From Candidatus Melainabacteria bacterium (lineage in GTDB: Bacteria; Cyanobacteriota; Vampirovibrionia; Obscuribacterales; Obscuribacteraceae): a stretch of 64,000 nucleotides of DNA. The notes under the pieces were generated by a model. That model was not told the DNA's origin. It was given only the letters and a program-made list of their open reading frames with translations, and searched no databases. Of the stretch, positions 44,549 through 53,757 are shown one piece after another. Made by a program: the position numbers and the translations under genes. Location: positions 682,001 through 746,000 of the forward strand of contig QKMZ01000006.1 in the NCBI GenBank assembly GCA_003242885.1. The letters are read 5' to 3'. The first letter of the stretch is position 1. Each line of letters begins with the position of its first letter.

Positions 44549-45760
44549 ATGTTCGCCCTTCCTCTAAAACTGCTTTCGACGGCACTCTCGCTTCTACTTA
44601 TATGCAGCTCCGTAGCGGCTCCGGCATTCGCTCAAGATGGAAGCAATGTGCCCACACTGGAAACAGCTTCCCCCTCTTTTCAAGAAACTACAGCATCCGG
44701 CGACTCCAATTTCATAATCATTCCGGTAAGCACAGACTCTGATGCTGCGCCGGAAAAGGTAATTGTTCTGCCCCGTGATTCGGAATTTCTCACTGGTGAA
44801 GTTCAACAATCGCGTATGCTCGCTGTCAAGGAAGTCATTGTTCCTGACAGCGTCCAGACGGCTGCTATTACTCTTGTCGAGGATGCTCCGACTGGCATCA
44901 TGGTTGTCGACAACGACGAAGAAAAGCTCACCGCAGAGGAAAAGCTCGAGTTCAAAGAAATTGCGGATTCGCCGGACAAGACCTTTATCGATGCTGGTGC
45001 TCGTTTCCCCGTATACATGTCGAGCACTCTGACAAGTAAAACCGCAAAAGTCGGTGATCCTGTTGAGGGACGTCTGAAAATCGATCTCAAGATTGGCGGT
45101 AAATTGGTGGCGCCCAAAGGGTCACTCGTGATCGGTCACATCACGCGTGTCTTTCCTGCCAGAAAAATGATCGCTGCAGAGCTCGTTCCAAACAAACGTT
45201 GGATGCGCATGGCTGGCTCTCTTTCGTTTGACTTCGATGAAATTGTCACACCTGCCGGCGAGCATTTGCCGCTGGTGGCATCACCGGCAAGACAAGCTCG
45301 CATTATCAAGAACATGAATGAAGGAAGAGTGCTTGGCGTCAATCACAATAATGAGATCGCTTCGCCGCTTTCCACCCAGGTAAAACACCAGGCGCTTCAC
45401 CTGGCGATTCGGGCTGGTGCAGCAGCTGGTGGTGTTTTCAGCTTTGGTATTGTACCTGCGGCTTACGGCATCATGGGTGCGATCAATCCGTCGTTTGCTT
45501 TCATGCAACCGGTCGGAAAGAATATGCGCCATCGTCGGCTCAAAGGATTTGCACTTGGAGTCGTCACCGGATTGCCTGGTGGTTTTTTGATTGCAGACAG
45601 CATCATTCGTGGTCCTGAGGCAATCGTCAAACCAGGTGATATGTTCTACGCCGAGTTCCAGCAAAAGTTTACCGGTGAAGCTGCCACATCTGCGGAACTC
45701 TTGCCCAACGTGAAGACGAAAGTACACGGCGAACAAATCAAGACAGACAAGAAGAAGTAG
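44549..45760 (+). CDS. exported protein of unknown function
   Basis: 403 residues with a clear signal peptide (about 1-28, cleavage after AFA-QD). A Thr/Ser/Glu-rich region to about 130 follows, then a beta-rich domain (about 145-240: ARFPVYMSSTLTSKTAKVGD, GGKLVAPKGSLVIGHITRVF) whose set-cost-of-a-safe-value pattern recalls TrbI/VirB10-type barrels, though no motif proves it. Two Gly/Ala-rich hydrophobic segments (about 280-310 and 325-350) follow. GGAGG lies 7 bases before the ATG at 44549. Function unknown. Confidence 0.65.
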   Translation: MFALPLKLLSTALSLLLICSSVAAPAFAQDGSNVPTLETASPSFQETTASGDSNFIIIPVSTDSDAAPEKVIVLPRDSEFLTGEVQQSRMLAVKEVIVPDSVQTAAITLVEDAPTGIMVVDNDEEKLTAEEKLEFKEIADSPDKTFIDAGARFPVYMSSTLTSKTAKVGDPVEGRLKIDLKIGGKLVAPKGSLVIGHITRVFPARKMIAAELVPNKRWMRMAGSLSFDFDEIVTPAGEHLPLVASPARQARIIKNMNEGRVLGVNHNNEIASPLSTQVKHQALHLAIRAGAAAGGVFSFGIVPAAYGIMGAINPSFAFMQPVGKNMRHRRLKGFALGVVTGLPGGFLIADSIIRGPEAIVKPGDMFYAEFQQKFTGEAATSAELLPNVKTKVHGEQIKTDKKK

Positions 45761-45842
45761 GCAGTTGTTGTCGAGTCGAAGCTATCTTCTGCCGCAGAAG
45801 AATGAGTCACGACCTCAACGATAACGCTCGACGACAAAACAA

Positions 45843-45871
45843 AAAGGGTCGGCGCCTAGCGTCGACCCTTT
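45843..45871. terminator. bidirectional terminator between convergent genes
   Basis: A 9-bp stem AAAGGGTCG / CGACCCTTT with an 11-base loop. A-rich sequence precedes and T/A-rich sequence follows, so it can work on both strands for the genes ending at 45760 and 45904. Confidence 0.75.
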
Positions 45872-45903
45872 ATTACTTTGGAGCGTCGTCGGACCTCTCG
45901 CGC

Positions 45904-47670
45904 TTAATAGCCGCGGTAAGCCTGACCTCTGGCAACTGCCTTGACACCAGGCACATTGTCTAACGAACCGTAGCGCTTCACTGCGTATCTAACGCCTGCG
46001 ATGACGTTGTCTACTGGGTTCAAGATGTTGTCGTGTCCCGGCAGTTTGTGCGAATTGAAGGTTGGACCGATTGTCTGCATCAATCCCTTCGACGGAGTGC
46101 CCTTGCGAGCATTCGAATCCCAGTTGTTGACGACATCGGCTCTCCAATTTGATTCGCGTTGAATGATCAAGTTGATTGCAGCCAAGTTTGCCGGAGTTGG
46201 TTCAACACGTCTGCCGTTGCCTTGTGCGGCGGCTTTGTTGATTTCTTCCAGGGCTTGATTGATGATCTGTGCGCGATCGCCTGTCGGTACTGTTCCAACC
46301 ACACGCTCGCCATTCGACGACGATGTTTGTTGACGCATAGTCGATACATCGTAGAGTTTTTGACCGGCGTCCATGAGTTGTCTGGCTTCCGGTGTCGAAA
46401 GATCTGCTTGTGTAATTTCGCCAGGAGCTTTACCTGACATAAAGGCCGCGGTGATGGCGCCCGGGTTTTCGCCTAGTTGTTGCTTGAAGCCATCGGTGAT
46501 CGATGTGGCCATGTGCTCTTGCAAATCTTTCGGCAAGAGTGACTTCATGTCGTCTTTGCTCGGCGCTTCGCCCTTGTCCATCTTGTCTGCCATGCCTTTT
46601 AGCTTGGCGACGGATGCGGCATTGAAGCCTTTAGGCAACTTGCCTTGTTTGATCAATTCTGCAATTTTCTCTGGATCTGGCGGATCGCCAAGGTCAAGTC
46701 CAGCCAACCAATTGTTGATCTGTCTTCCGGAGAAGCCATAACGGCCTACTCTCGGCTGACCATCAGGATGGCGGCGAACTGTTTCGTAAGGTGCTTTTTC
46801 ATCCGGCTTGAACAAACCAGCGATAGCATCCTTGGTTGCCATTGTCTTTTCTGATTCATTCAATTGGCGTGGAACATCTCGAGAATTGAATGAGCCGATA
46901 CGATCGGTCGATTCGCGCGGCATGTTTACTCCGTCCGAACCGCCCATACGGTTGGCTTGTCCTACCGCGGCTCGGGTTTCCGGAGTCATATTCTGTTCGG
47001 CAGCCGGCGGTTTGAGTTTGTTGGCTCGCTCAGTCGATGCGGAAACTGCATCGTCTTTGTCGTTGAGTTCAACGCCATTCTGAGCAGCATCTGGATACTT
47101 GTTTCTAATGCGGTCGGACAAGTAGCGGACCAACTCATCGGCAGCTCTCTTCTGTTGAGCAGTCGGGTTGAGGTCGCCGGGTTCACGCTCCAGGACAACT
47201 TGAATTTCCTTCGAGTTGAACTTTTCCGGGTCGCCGCGCATTTCGACTTCGCCGTTCTTCTTCACTACGAAGTGCGGCTTTTGGCTTTCCGGATTCTGCA
47301 AATCTTGCATAGCCACCGAGATCTTCGGTGTAGCTTTGTCAGTTTCCGGACGCGTTTCGAATTGTCTATCACCTTCTGGGCTGGTTCTGTCCGAAAAACC
47401 AACACCCGGTACCTTCGCCAGTTCCTTCGGGGCTCTCTTCTGGTCAAAACGACGCATGTTCGTTTCGCCAGGCAGCGGCGCAATCGCGTCCGGTGCTCCA
47501 GTTCCGTCCCATACCTTCGCCGTTCCACCAGAGAATTGAAAATTGTCTCCACTACTCAAACCGTGGCGGGTCGCTAGATGGTGGTGCGCAAAATCGCGCA
47601 GGGGTGACGAGCCGCCGTCGTTGCCGGGGCTGGCGTCAAATCGTTCTTGTCTTTCTGGGCGTGGTGCCAT
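45904..47670 (-). CDS. protein with C-terminal lytic transglycosylase domain
   Basis: 588 residues. The N-terminal 470 are hydrophilic, Pro/Asp/Gly/Arg-rich and probably largely disordered. The C-terminal 110 match the SLT fold: IIQRESNWRADVVNNWDSN holds the catalytic Glu, and KGLMQTIGPTFNSH and GVRYAVKRYGSLDNVPG are typical. Such enzymes cut peptidoglycan. No signal peptide is visible, so export or a late release is unresolved. The TMP-like C-terminus is also used by phage tail proteins, but no phage genes are near. Confidence 0.82.
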   Translation of the reverse strand: MAPRPERQERFDASPGNDGGSSPLRDFAHHHLATRHGLSSGDNFQFSGGTAKVWDGTGAPDAIAPLPGETNMRRFDQKRAPKELAKVPGVGFSDRTSPEGDRQFETRPETDKATPKISVAMQDLQNPESQKPHFVVKKNGEVEMRGDPEKFNSKEIQVVLEREPGDLNPTAQQKRAADELVRYLSDRIRNKYPDAAQNGVELNDKDDAVSASTERANKLKPPAAEQNMTPETRAAVGQANRMGGSDGVNMPRESTDRIGSFNSRDVPRQLNESEKTMATKDAIAGLFKPDEKAPYETVRRHPDGQPRVGRYGFSGRQINNWLAGLDLGDPPDPEKIAELIKQGKLPKGFNAASVAKLKGMADKMDKGEAPSKDDMKSLLPKDLQEHMATSITDGFKQQLGENPGAITAAFMSGKAPGEITQADLSTPEARQLMDAGQKLYDVSTMRQQTSSSNGERVVGTVPTGDRAQIINQALEEINKAAAQGNGRRVEPTPANLAAINLIIQRESNWRADVVNNWDSNARKGTPSKGLMQTIGPTFNSHKLPGHDNILNPVDNVIAGVRYAVKRYGSLDNVPGVKAVARGQAYRGY

Positions 47671-48039
47671 ATGTATGACTCGTTTTCAGAAGAGCTGAAA
47701 TCCTGCCTCTCCTGGCTCTATGGTAAACAGACCCTGTTTCCATTATGCCAGAGGGCTTGCCCCGGCGGGGCATCTAGGTTTTTCGAAGGCTATCAGCTAT
47801 GTGGATACACTGATGAGGAAGGTAGGTTTATGTTACGAATACTGCCTGTCCAGACAAATGGGGGAATTACGAAGCGGACATTAAATCTAAGTACGCCTCC
47901 TCACTCCTAATGCTTACCAGTGAAAGGTTTCGGGGTTATTAAATGGACTCGGGTGAAAGGTTCGTCCCGGCAAAGCTCTGGACCGCTCGGAAATCAACCT
48001 ATATAAAGGTAGGCGTCTAGGCTGGTAGAACCCCAACTG

Positions 48040-48184
48040 GCTACTGTTTGATTACCCTTGCGTCCTTAATGACGAACTGGATTCTTTCCAGCGCCGATAC
48101 ATCCGCCAGTGGATCGCCTGAAACAGCAATCAGGTCGGCTTTTTTGCCTCAGTAGCCATGTCGAAACCCCAACGTCCGTAGAGA
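48040..48184 (-). pseudogene. remnant of an amidohydrolase C-terminus
   Basis: Directly after the clpA stop, the minus strand reads [33 protein letters not shown] and a TAG, the standard C-terminal end of imidazolonepropionase-like amidohydrolases. The preceding bases ([14 protein letters not shown]) are in another frame, joined by an apparent single-base slip in an A-run near 48150. No other part of the enzyme is present, so this is a fragment left by deletion. The interval 47671-48039 shows no gene, only a short TGCCCC/GGGGCA palindrome at 47758-47772. Confidence 0.6.
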
Positions 48185-50668
48185 TCAGCTTTCTTTGCCG
48201 TCCTTACCTGTTGCTTCTGCAGATTGAGTTTCAGGTAAATTCGCAATTACTTTCAGTGGCTCCAGAGAGCCATCGTCGGGTTTTTTGAAGTCAATTTTTG
48301 CAGGCGGCTCCAAACCTGGCTGTTCTTCCTTATTGCTCTTGTCGGCTGGAACGCATGTGACTTTGATTTCGTCGCCTTCCACAGTGACTTTGGCTATGCC
48401 TCCGTGCTCCAACTTACCGAAGAGAATCTCTTCAGCCAGTGGCTCACGAATTTGTTGTTGAATCAATCTGTTCATCGGGCGAGCGCCAAACAGTTTGTCA
48501 AACCCGTGATCGGCGAACCACTTACGGGCGGGATCATCGAGTTCTATCGCCACATTTTTCTCATACAGTTGAGCACGCACTTCGTTGACGAATTTATCGA
48601 CCACACGAGAGATGTCCGAGTAGGTCAACTGATTGAATACAATCCAAGCATCTAGTCTGTTTCTAAATTCAGGGCTGAATGTTCTTTCGACAGCACTCTT
48701 TCCTTTGCCGTGCGAGATAGAGATTTTAGATTGAGAGAACGTCGCTTGCTTCTCTTGCTCGTCGCTGATTTTGCCTTTGAATCCTATGTCTTCTGCAGTC
48801 ATTTCACGAGCACCAGCATTGGTGGTCATGATCAAAATTACATTTCGGAAGTCGGCTTTTTTGCCGTTGTTGTCGGTAAGTGAAGCGTGATCCATCACTT
48901 GCAAAAGAATGTTGTAAATATCAGGGTGCGCTTTCTCAATCTCATCCAGCACAAGCACCGTATGTGGTGTCTTATTGATGGCATCAGTGAGAAGTCCGCC
49001 TTGATCAAAACCTACATAGCCGGGCGGTGCGCCAATCAAACGGGAAACGGTGTGCTTTTCCATGTATTCGCTCATATCGAATCGTAGGAAATTAACACCC
49101 ATAACTTTGGCAAGTTGTTTAGCTAGTTCTGTCTTACCAACCCCGGTGGGTCCGGAGAATAAGAAAGAACCGATGGGCTTTGTAGGATGACTCAACCCTG
49201 CCCGTGAAAGCTTAATAGCTTTGACGACTTGCTCTACAGCATGATCCTGACCGAAAAGGACGCTCTTCAATTCCTTTTCTAAGACTTGAAGTTTTTCTTT
49301 GTCCGAGCCGGAAACCGACTTCGGAGGAATCTTAGCCATCGAAGCGATGACGAGTTCAACATCATGAACGGTAATTACTTTCGATGGTCTTTCTTTCTCA
49401 TCCATCAATTTCACTGCAGCGCCGACTTCATCCATGACGTCGATAGCTTTATCCGGCATGAAGCTGTCGTTGACGTGCTTACCCGCGAGCTCTGCAGCTT
49501 GTTGAATGGCTTCGTCAGTATATGTGACACCATGATGTTCTTCGTAATAAGACTTAAGTCCGGTCAAAATCTTAATGGTGTCCTCGACCGAAGGCTCTGA
49601 GATATCCACTTTTTGAAATCGTCTTGCAAGGGCTTTGTCTTTGTCGAAGGCTTGCTTGAATTCAGGATAAGTGGTGGCGCCGATGCAGCGAAGTTCTCCG
49701 GATGCCAATGCCGGTTTCAAAATGTTAGAAGCATCCATGCTTCCGCCGCTGACCGCGCCGGCACCAACGATGGTGTGAATTTCGTCAATAAATAAAATCA
49801 CGCCAGGAATGTCTTGCAACGCCTTAATAACTGATTTTAGCCGTTGTTCGAATTGCCCACGAAAGCGTGTGCCTGCCAAAAGTGCTCCCATATCCAGCGA
49901 ATAAACCTGGCAATCTTTGAGCGCATTTGGCACTTCGCCTCTCTGAATCTTGAGCGCGAGACCCTCGGCTATTGCTGTTTTTCCAACACCGGGATCACCG
50001 ACATACACAGGATTGTTTTTACGGCGTCTGCACAATATTTGGATGGTGCGTTTGACTTCGTTCTCTCTTCCTATTAGAGGATCAATTTTTGCTTTCGCCG
50101 CGCGTTCGATTAGATTGGTTGTATATGCAGCTAGTGGATCCGCATTATCGCGCGAGTCTTCGTCAGGAAAACCATCGCCACCCATCTCCTCTTCTGTCCC
50201 TTGGCTTTTGCTGTTGCTGGCTCCCTTTCCTGATTCTACTTTTGAGATGCCGTGCGAAATATAGGAAAGAACGTCAAGACGACTGATGCCTTCTTTTTCC
50301 AATAGATACACTGAGTGCGAACGCTTTTCCTGGAACATTGCAGCCAGTACATTGCCACTATCTATGGTTGTCTGAGCAGAAGATTCAGCCTGCATATATG
50401 CGCGAGTCAAAACACGTTCCAGAGCAGCCGTATAAGAAGGCATAGCGTCTATTCCATTAGGAAGTTGCTCTACGTGCTCATTGAGAAATTCTTCCAGCTC
50501 TTGCCGAATATCTTTGACACTTCCTCCACACGCACGGATGATGTCGCATGCGCCTTTATCTTCTAAAAGGGCGAGAAGCAAGTGCTCCAAAGTTAGATAC
50601 TCGTGCCTCCGCTTCGCTGCTTCCGAGAGCGCTAGGTTGAGAGTGTCTTGTAATTCCTTGGAGATCAT
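48185..50668 (-). CDS. clpA: ATP-dependent Clp protease ATP-binding subunit ClpA
   Basis: 827 residues with the Clp N-domain repeats (about 1-145), a first AAA+ domain with Walker A GDPGVGKTA and Walker B VILFIDEIHT, and a second with GPTGVGKTELAKQ and VLVLDEIEKAHP. The hinge VHDVELVIASMAKIPPKSV and the spacing fit ClpA rather than ClpB, since the long middle coiled coil is missing. It unfolds substrates for ClpP. The start at 50668 is 4 bp after clpS, with AAGAG upstream. The C-terminal 50 residues are a low-complexity tail. Confidence 0.95.
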   Translation of the reverse strand: MISKELQDTLNLALSEAAKRRHEYLTLEHLLLALLEDKGACDIIRACGGSVKDIRQELEEFLNEHVEQLPNGIDAMPSYTAALERVLTRAYMQAESSAQTTIDSGNVLAAMFQEKRSHSVYLLEKEGISRLDVLSYISHGISKVESGKGASNSKSQGTEEEMGGDGFPDEDSRDNADPLAAYTTNLIERAAKAKIDPLIGRENEVKRTIQILCRRRKNNPVYVGDPGVGKTAIAEGLALKIQRGEVPNALKDCQVYSLDMGALLAGTRFRGQFEQRLKSVIKALQDIPGVILFIDEIHTIVGAGAVSGGSMDASNILKPALASGELRCIGATTYPEFKQAFDKDKALARRFQKVDISEPSVEDTIKILTGLKSYYEEHHGVTYTDEAIQQAAELAGKHVNDSFMPDKAIDVMDEVGAAVKLMDEKERPSKVITVHDVELVIASMAKIPPKSVSGSDKEKLQVLEKELKSVLFGQDHAVEQVVKAIKLSRAGLSHPTKPIGSFLFSGPTGVGKTELAKQLAKVMGVNFLRFDMSEYMEKHTVSRLIGAPPGYVGFDQGGLLTDAINKTPHTVLVLDEIEKAHPDIYNILLQVMDHASLTDNNGKKADFRNVILIMTTNAGAREMTAEDIGFKGKISDEQEKQATFSQSKISISHGKGKSAVERTFSPEFRNRLDAWIVFNQLTYSDISRVVDKFVNEVRAQLYEKNVAIELDDPARKWFADHGFDKLFGARPMNRLIQQQIREPLAEEILFGKLEHGGIAKVTVEGDEIKVTCVPADKSNKEEQPGLEPPAKIDFKKPDDGSLEPLKVIANLPETQSAEATGKDGKES

Positions 50669-50672
50669 TTGA

Positions 50673-50999
50673 TTACTCTTCTTCTGTTGTGCATAGAAGC
50701 GGAAACTCATTTAATTGGGCTAGTTCAGCAACTTTGCTGCATTTCGCTTCCGCTATTTCAAACGGGTAAACGCCCGCAACTCCGAGACCCTGCTGGTGTA
50801 CCGCTAACATTATCTTAACCGCGTCATTTTCATTTTTGTGGAAAACGTCCTTGAGAATGAAAACGACAAATTCCATTGTGGTGAAGTCGTCGTTATGAAG
50901 CAATACCTTATATAGCTTGGGGCGTTTAGGTTTTGTCTTCTGGTCCTTCTGAACATCAAGATCGTCGTCTAGGTCCTGACCCGGCAACCCCTTTGCCAT
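50673..50999 (-). CDS. clpS: ATP-dependent Clp protease adaptor ClpS
   Basis: 108 residues with the ClpS core (KVLLHNDDFTTMEFVVFILKDVF, then HQQGLGVAGVYPFEIAE). It binds N-degron substrates and hands them to ClpA, whose gene follows 4 bp later. The N-terminal 30 residues are charged and disordered, as usual for the family. Confidence 0.95.
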   Translation of the reverse strand: MAKGLPGQDLDDDLDVQKDQKTKPKRPKLYKVLLHNDDFTTMEFVVFILKDVFHKNENDAVKIMLAVHQQGLGVAGVYPFEIAEAKCSKVAELAQLNEFPLLCTTEEE

Positions 51000-51160
51000 T
51001 GCTGTATTCCTGCTCCAAAGATTAAACGCGGCTGTCCACTACATACCCATGATAAACCGCATGAGAACCGTTGGCGCAACCGGCGTCAGTTGAGGCTTTT
51101 CGGGGTTTCCTCTACGGTACGGTAACCTTAAAGTGCCTTAGAAGCCTTCAGAATACGCCG

Positions 51161-51213
51161 TTGACGGACCCTGTAATTCGATGTATCTTGAAATCAAGAT
51201 ACTTGAAATCAAG
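51161..51213 (+). promoter_or_regulatory. MarR promoter with overlapping palindromic operator
   Basis: TTGACG (51161-51166), a 17-base spacer, then TATCTT (51184-51189) form a good promoter. The -10 is the left end of a perfect palindrome TATCTTGAAATCAAGATA (51184-51201), directly followed by a second, CTTGAAATCAAG (51202-51213). The form closely resembles MhqR-type operators. A bound MarR dimer would block RNA polymerase, so autorepression is likely. Confidence 0.75.
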
Positions 51214-51229
51214 GGAATTGGAAATTGCA

Positions 51230-51703
51230 ATGGCAGAGTTTGAAACAGGCACGAAGGGCTCAGAGCCAGACGGAACCAAGGTTTGGATTTCTCTCTGGAA
51301 ATCGAGTCGTTCTATCGAATCTCATGCTCTAGCTAGTATCGCCAGCCTGGGGATGAGTCTTACGGACTTTGCCGTGCTGGAAGTGCTCCTTCATAAAGGT
51401 CCATTGCCGGTCAACACCATCGGAAAGAAGGTCCTGCTCACCAGCGGGTCCATCACTACCGCAGTTGATCGCTTGGAAGAAAAGGGATTGGTCGAAAGGC
51501 TAGACTCGCCGTCGGACAGACGAGTGCGAATTGTCAGTCTTACAAAAGAAGGAGCGCGACAAATAAAGGTAGCTTTTGAAGAACATCAAAAGCACCTGGA
51601 CCTGGCGGTGTCTCCGCTCACAAAAGATGAGCAACGCCAGCTGGTAGAACTATTGAAAAAACTGGGACAAGGTGCCGATTCTTTGAATGTTTCGAGAGTG
51701 TAG
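51230..51703 (+). CDS. MarR-family transcriptional regulator
   Basis: 157 residues with a winged helix: LTDFAVLEVLLHKGPLPVNTIGKKVLLTSGSITTAVDRLEEKGLVERLDSPSDRRVRIVSLTKEG. The ATG at 51230 (GGAA 6 bases upstream) fits the family length; the upstream open frame to 51071 covers the promoter and operator and is rejected. It likely represses its own gene and the pirin gene, released by an electrophilic or phenolic compound. Ligand inferred from the operator type only. Confidence 0.9.
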   Translation: MAEFETGTKGSEPDGTKVWISLWKSSRSIESHALASIASLGMSLTDFAVLEVLLHKGPLPVNTIGKKVLLTSGSITTAVDRLEEKGLVERLDSPSDRRVRIVSLTKEGARQIKVAFEEHQKHLDLAVSPLTKDEQRQLVELLKKLGQGADSLNVSRV

Positions 51704-51795
51704 AAAACAACGAACAATTTGAAGATTGGGCAGTCAAAACCTCGAACAGCTTAGTAGCAGAGCATTTGTTTGCTACAAAAAACATAGGTGGAATC

Positions 51796-52707
51796 ATGAA
51801 AAGTACAGATAATGTCAAATTGGAAAAAACACAATCTACTCAATCGCGATCGGTGAAAGGCATCATAACCTCGATCGCAACGAGAGAAGGAGCGGGCTTT
51901 GCCGTTCGTAGACCGTTTCCAACTCAGTCACTCAGCCTTGTAGATCCGTTTCTTTTGCTCGACCATATGGAGCCTGTTACGCTCGCTCCCGGTGCTGCAA
52001 AAGGCGCACCGGATCACCCTCACCGTGGGTTTGAAACTGTAACCTACATGCTTGAAGGTCACTTCGTGCACCGTGACTCAGCTGGTAATTCTGGAGTGAT
52101 CGGACCCGGAGACGTGCAGTGGATGACGGCTGGACAGGGCGTTGTACACTCCGAAATGCCTGACGATGAGTTGATTAAAAATGGTGGCAGGTTGCATGGT
52201 TTTCAAATTTGGGTCAACTTACCTTCCAAGGAAAAGCTGATTGCACCTCGCTATCAGGATATTCCTTCTGAACGCATTCCGATTGCAGAAAGCGAAGACG
52301 GCAAGATTTGGGTGAAAGTTATCGCCGGTCAATCGATGGGAAAAGAAGCAGTCATCGACACGCGAACACCGATCACCTTCTTGCATGCAAAGCTGAAGCC
52401 AGGAGCTAAGTTGGTGCAACCGATTTCGACTCAGTACAATACGTTTGCATATGTGATTGAAGGCAAGGGATTTTTCGGCAATGAACAAATTCCTGCAGAG
52501 ACAGATCAATTAGTGTTGTTCGCCAATGATGGTGCAACTGTTTCAATTGAAACGGGCGAGCATCAAGAATTGAGCGTGCTAATACTTGCCGGTCTGCCGT
52601 TGAATGAGCCTGTCGCAAGATACGGACCGTTTGTTATGAACACTCAATCGGAAATCGTGCAAGCGCTGAAGGACTATCAAGCAGGACGGATGGGCGTCAT
52701 CAACTAG
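51796..52707 (+). CDS. pirin-family protein
   Basis: 303 residues of the two-cupin pirin type. Metal ligands of the N-terminal cupin are seen in PDHPHRGFETVTYML and GQGVVHSEMP. Pirins bind Fe or other metals; several open flavonols such as quercetin (2,3-dioxygenase activity). It lies 92 bp after the MarR gene and in its control region's reach, so a response to quinones or phenols is plausible. GGTGG lies before the ATG at 51796. Confidence 0.92.
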   Translation: MKSTDNVKLEKTQSTQSRSVKGIITSIATREGAGFAVRRPFPTQSLSLVDPFLLLDHMEPVTLAPGAAKGAPDHPHRGFETVTYMLEGHFVHRDSAGNSGVIGPGDVQWMTAGQGVVHSEMPDDELIKNGGRLHGFQIWVNLPSKEKLIAPRYQDIPSERIPIAESEDGKIWVKVIAGQSMGKEAVIDTRTPITFLHAKLKPGAKLVQPISTQYNTFAYVIEGKGFFGNEQIPAETDQLVLFANDGATVSIETGEHQELSVLILAGLPLNEPVARYGPFVMNTQSEIVQALKDYQAGRMGVIN

Positions 52708-52781
52708 ACAACTAGGAGTTCGGACTTAAGGAATTGTGAATAGGAAAACTCGCAAACCAGAGATCCTAGCGAATTTCAAAC

Positions 52782-53465
52782 CTAAAAAAGCCCAGGGATC
52801 CAGCGCGATTTGACGCGCGCCATGTAGGCTTTGTATCCAGGCAATCCATCGACAAGAATCTTCTCTTCGAGAAAAGAGCGATATGCAAAATCGATCATCA
52901 TCACAAGAATCGGAATAACTCCGAGCCACGATCCAAGCATAAAAGATTGCCCAAGAAAGCCTAATGTAGCGAACGAATATCCTGGGTGCCGAATGACACG
53001 ATACGGCCCGGTCGTAATCACCTGTTGGTTGCGATCGGGCTGTAATCTAATTGCAGACGAAAAGTATGCGTTGGTTTTCATTGTCCAAAACACACCGGCC
53101 CAACCAGCGGCGTTCATCAGAGTCCCAACAATTTGAGCCGCAAGCGGAACGCTGTTTGCGAAGTGCCATCGACCTACATCAAGCGCGGGTAGAGCCAGTG
53201 AGAATACATATAGGAGAGTAACGATTAGGCGGCCAAACCGATCCTCATCTTTTCCCTGCGGTTTCATTCTTTCGTTCAAAAGCGCAGGGTCCAGGGAGTA
53301 AACGCTGAAAATAGAAACCACAATTTGCGTGGCGAATGCGACCCAATAAAAAGGAAGTGCGGCCGTTCCTGCGAGGGCAAATGTGGCAGCTGCAGTCAGC
53401 GCGACAAGGAAGACGGAGAACATTACCGCCTTTGGACGATTGAATTTAGAGGAACTGACTTTCAA
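52782..53465 (-). CDS. isoprenylcysteine carboxyl methyltransferase-family membrane protein
   Basis: 227 residues with five to six membrane segments. The C-terminal signature ITTGPYRVIRHPGYSFATLGFLG is typical of the ICMT/PEMT group, which methylates small amphipathic or lipid substrates with S-adenosylmethionine. The TTG at 53465 fits the length; an ATG at 53423 would cut the first membrane segment short. Convergent with the pirin gene. The intergenic region 53466-53703 shows nothing further. Confidence 0.82.
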   Translation of the reverse strand: MKVSSSKFNRPKAVMFSVFLVALTAAATFALAGTAALPFYWVAFATQIVVSIFSVYSLDPALLNERMKPQGKDEDRFGRLIVTLLYVFSLALPALDVGRWHFANSVPLAAQIVGTLMNAAGWAGVFWTMKTNAYFSSAIRLQPDRNQQVITTGPYRVIRHPGYSFATLGFLGQSFMLGSWLGVIPILVMMIDFAYRSFLEEKILVDGLPGYKAYMARVKSRWIPGLF

Positions 53466-53703
53466 TGTTTGTCGCTCTACTTGATATAAGGTAGTTCGAC
53501 GGCTTGTGCCGCTAGGCGTTCCCGGTTTTTCGCCGTAGTAAATGTTTCGTAGTGTACTAAGTCTATGTAAAGCTTCAACGGCTAAACAAGGACGTCTTCG
53601 CTACTTTAGCAGAGTGTTCGTGAAGACAAGCTGAACACCAATACACGAGCAGTAGCATGAGTCTGGGTCTGGCCAACCTAATAGGCTGTTGAAAACCCAA
53701 TAA

Positions 53704-53755
53704 AGAGATTGAAGTCGCCTCTGGCTGTAGTAAGCTTGGTGCGACGTCAATCTCT
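53704..53755 (+). promoter_or_regulatory. hairpin covering the ribosome-binding region of the gene at 53758
   Basis: AGAGATTGAAGTCGC and GCGACGTCAATCTCT pair at 14 of 15 positions across a 22-base loop. The right arm ends 2 bases before the GTG start, where a Shine-Dalgarno would be. As RNA it would hide the start region. It could also be an operator or terminal repeat of a lost element. Confidence 0.5.
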
Positions 53756-53757
53756 AT

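Noticed and set aside
45904..47670. Prophage tail protein
   Set aside because: The transglycosylase end is phage-like in form, but no capsid, portal, integrase or tail gene is near.
47647..47910. 87-codon plus-strand frame
   Set aside because: It overlaps the transglycosylase gene start and has no ribosome site or protein-like pattern.
51071..51229. Longer N-terminus for the MarR protein
   Set aside because: That stretch contains the promoter and operator, and the ATG at 51230 gives normal family length.
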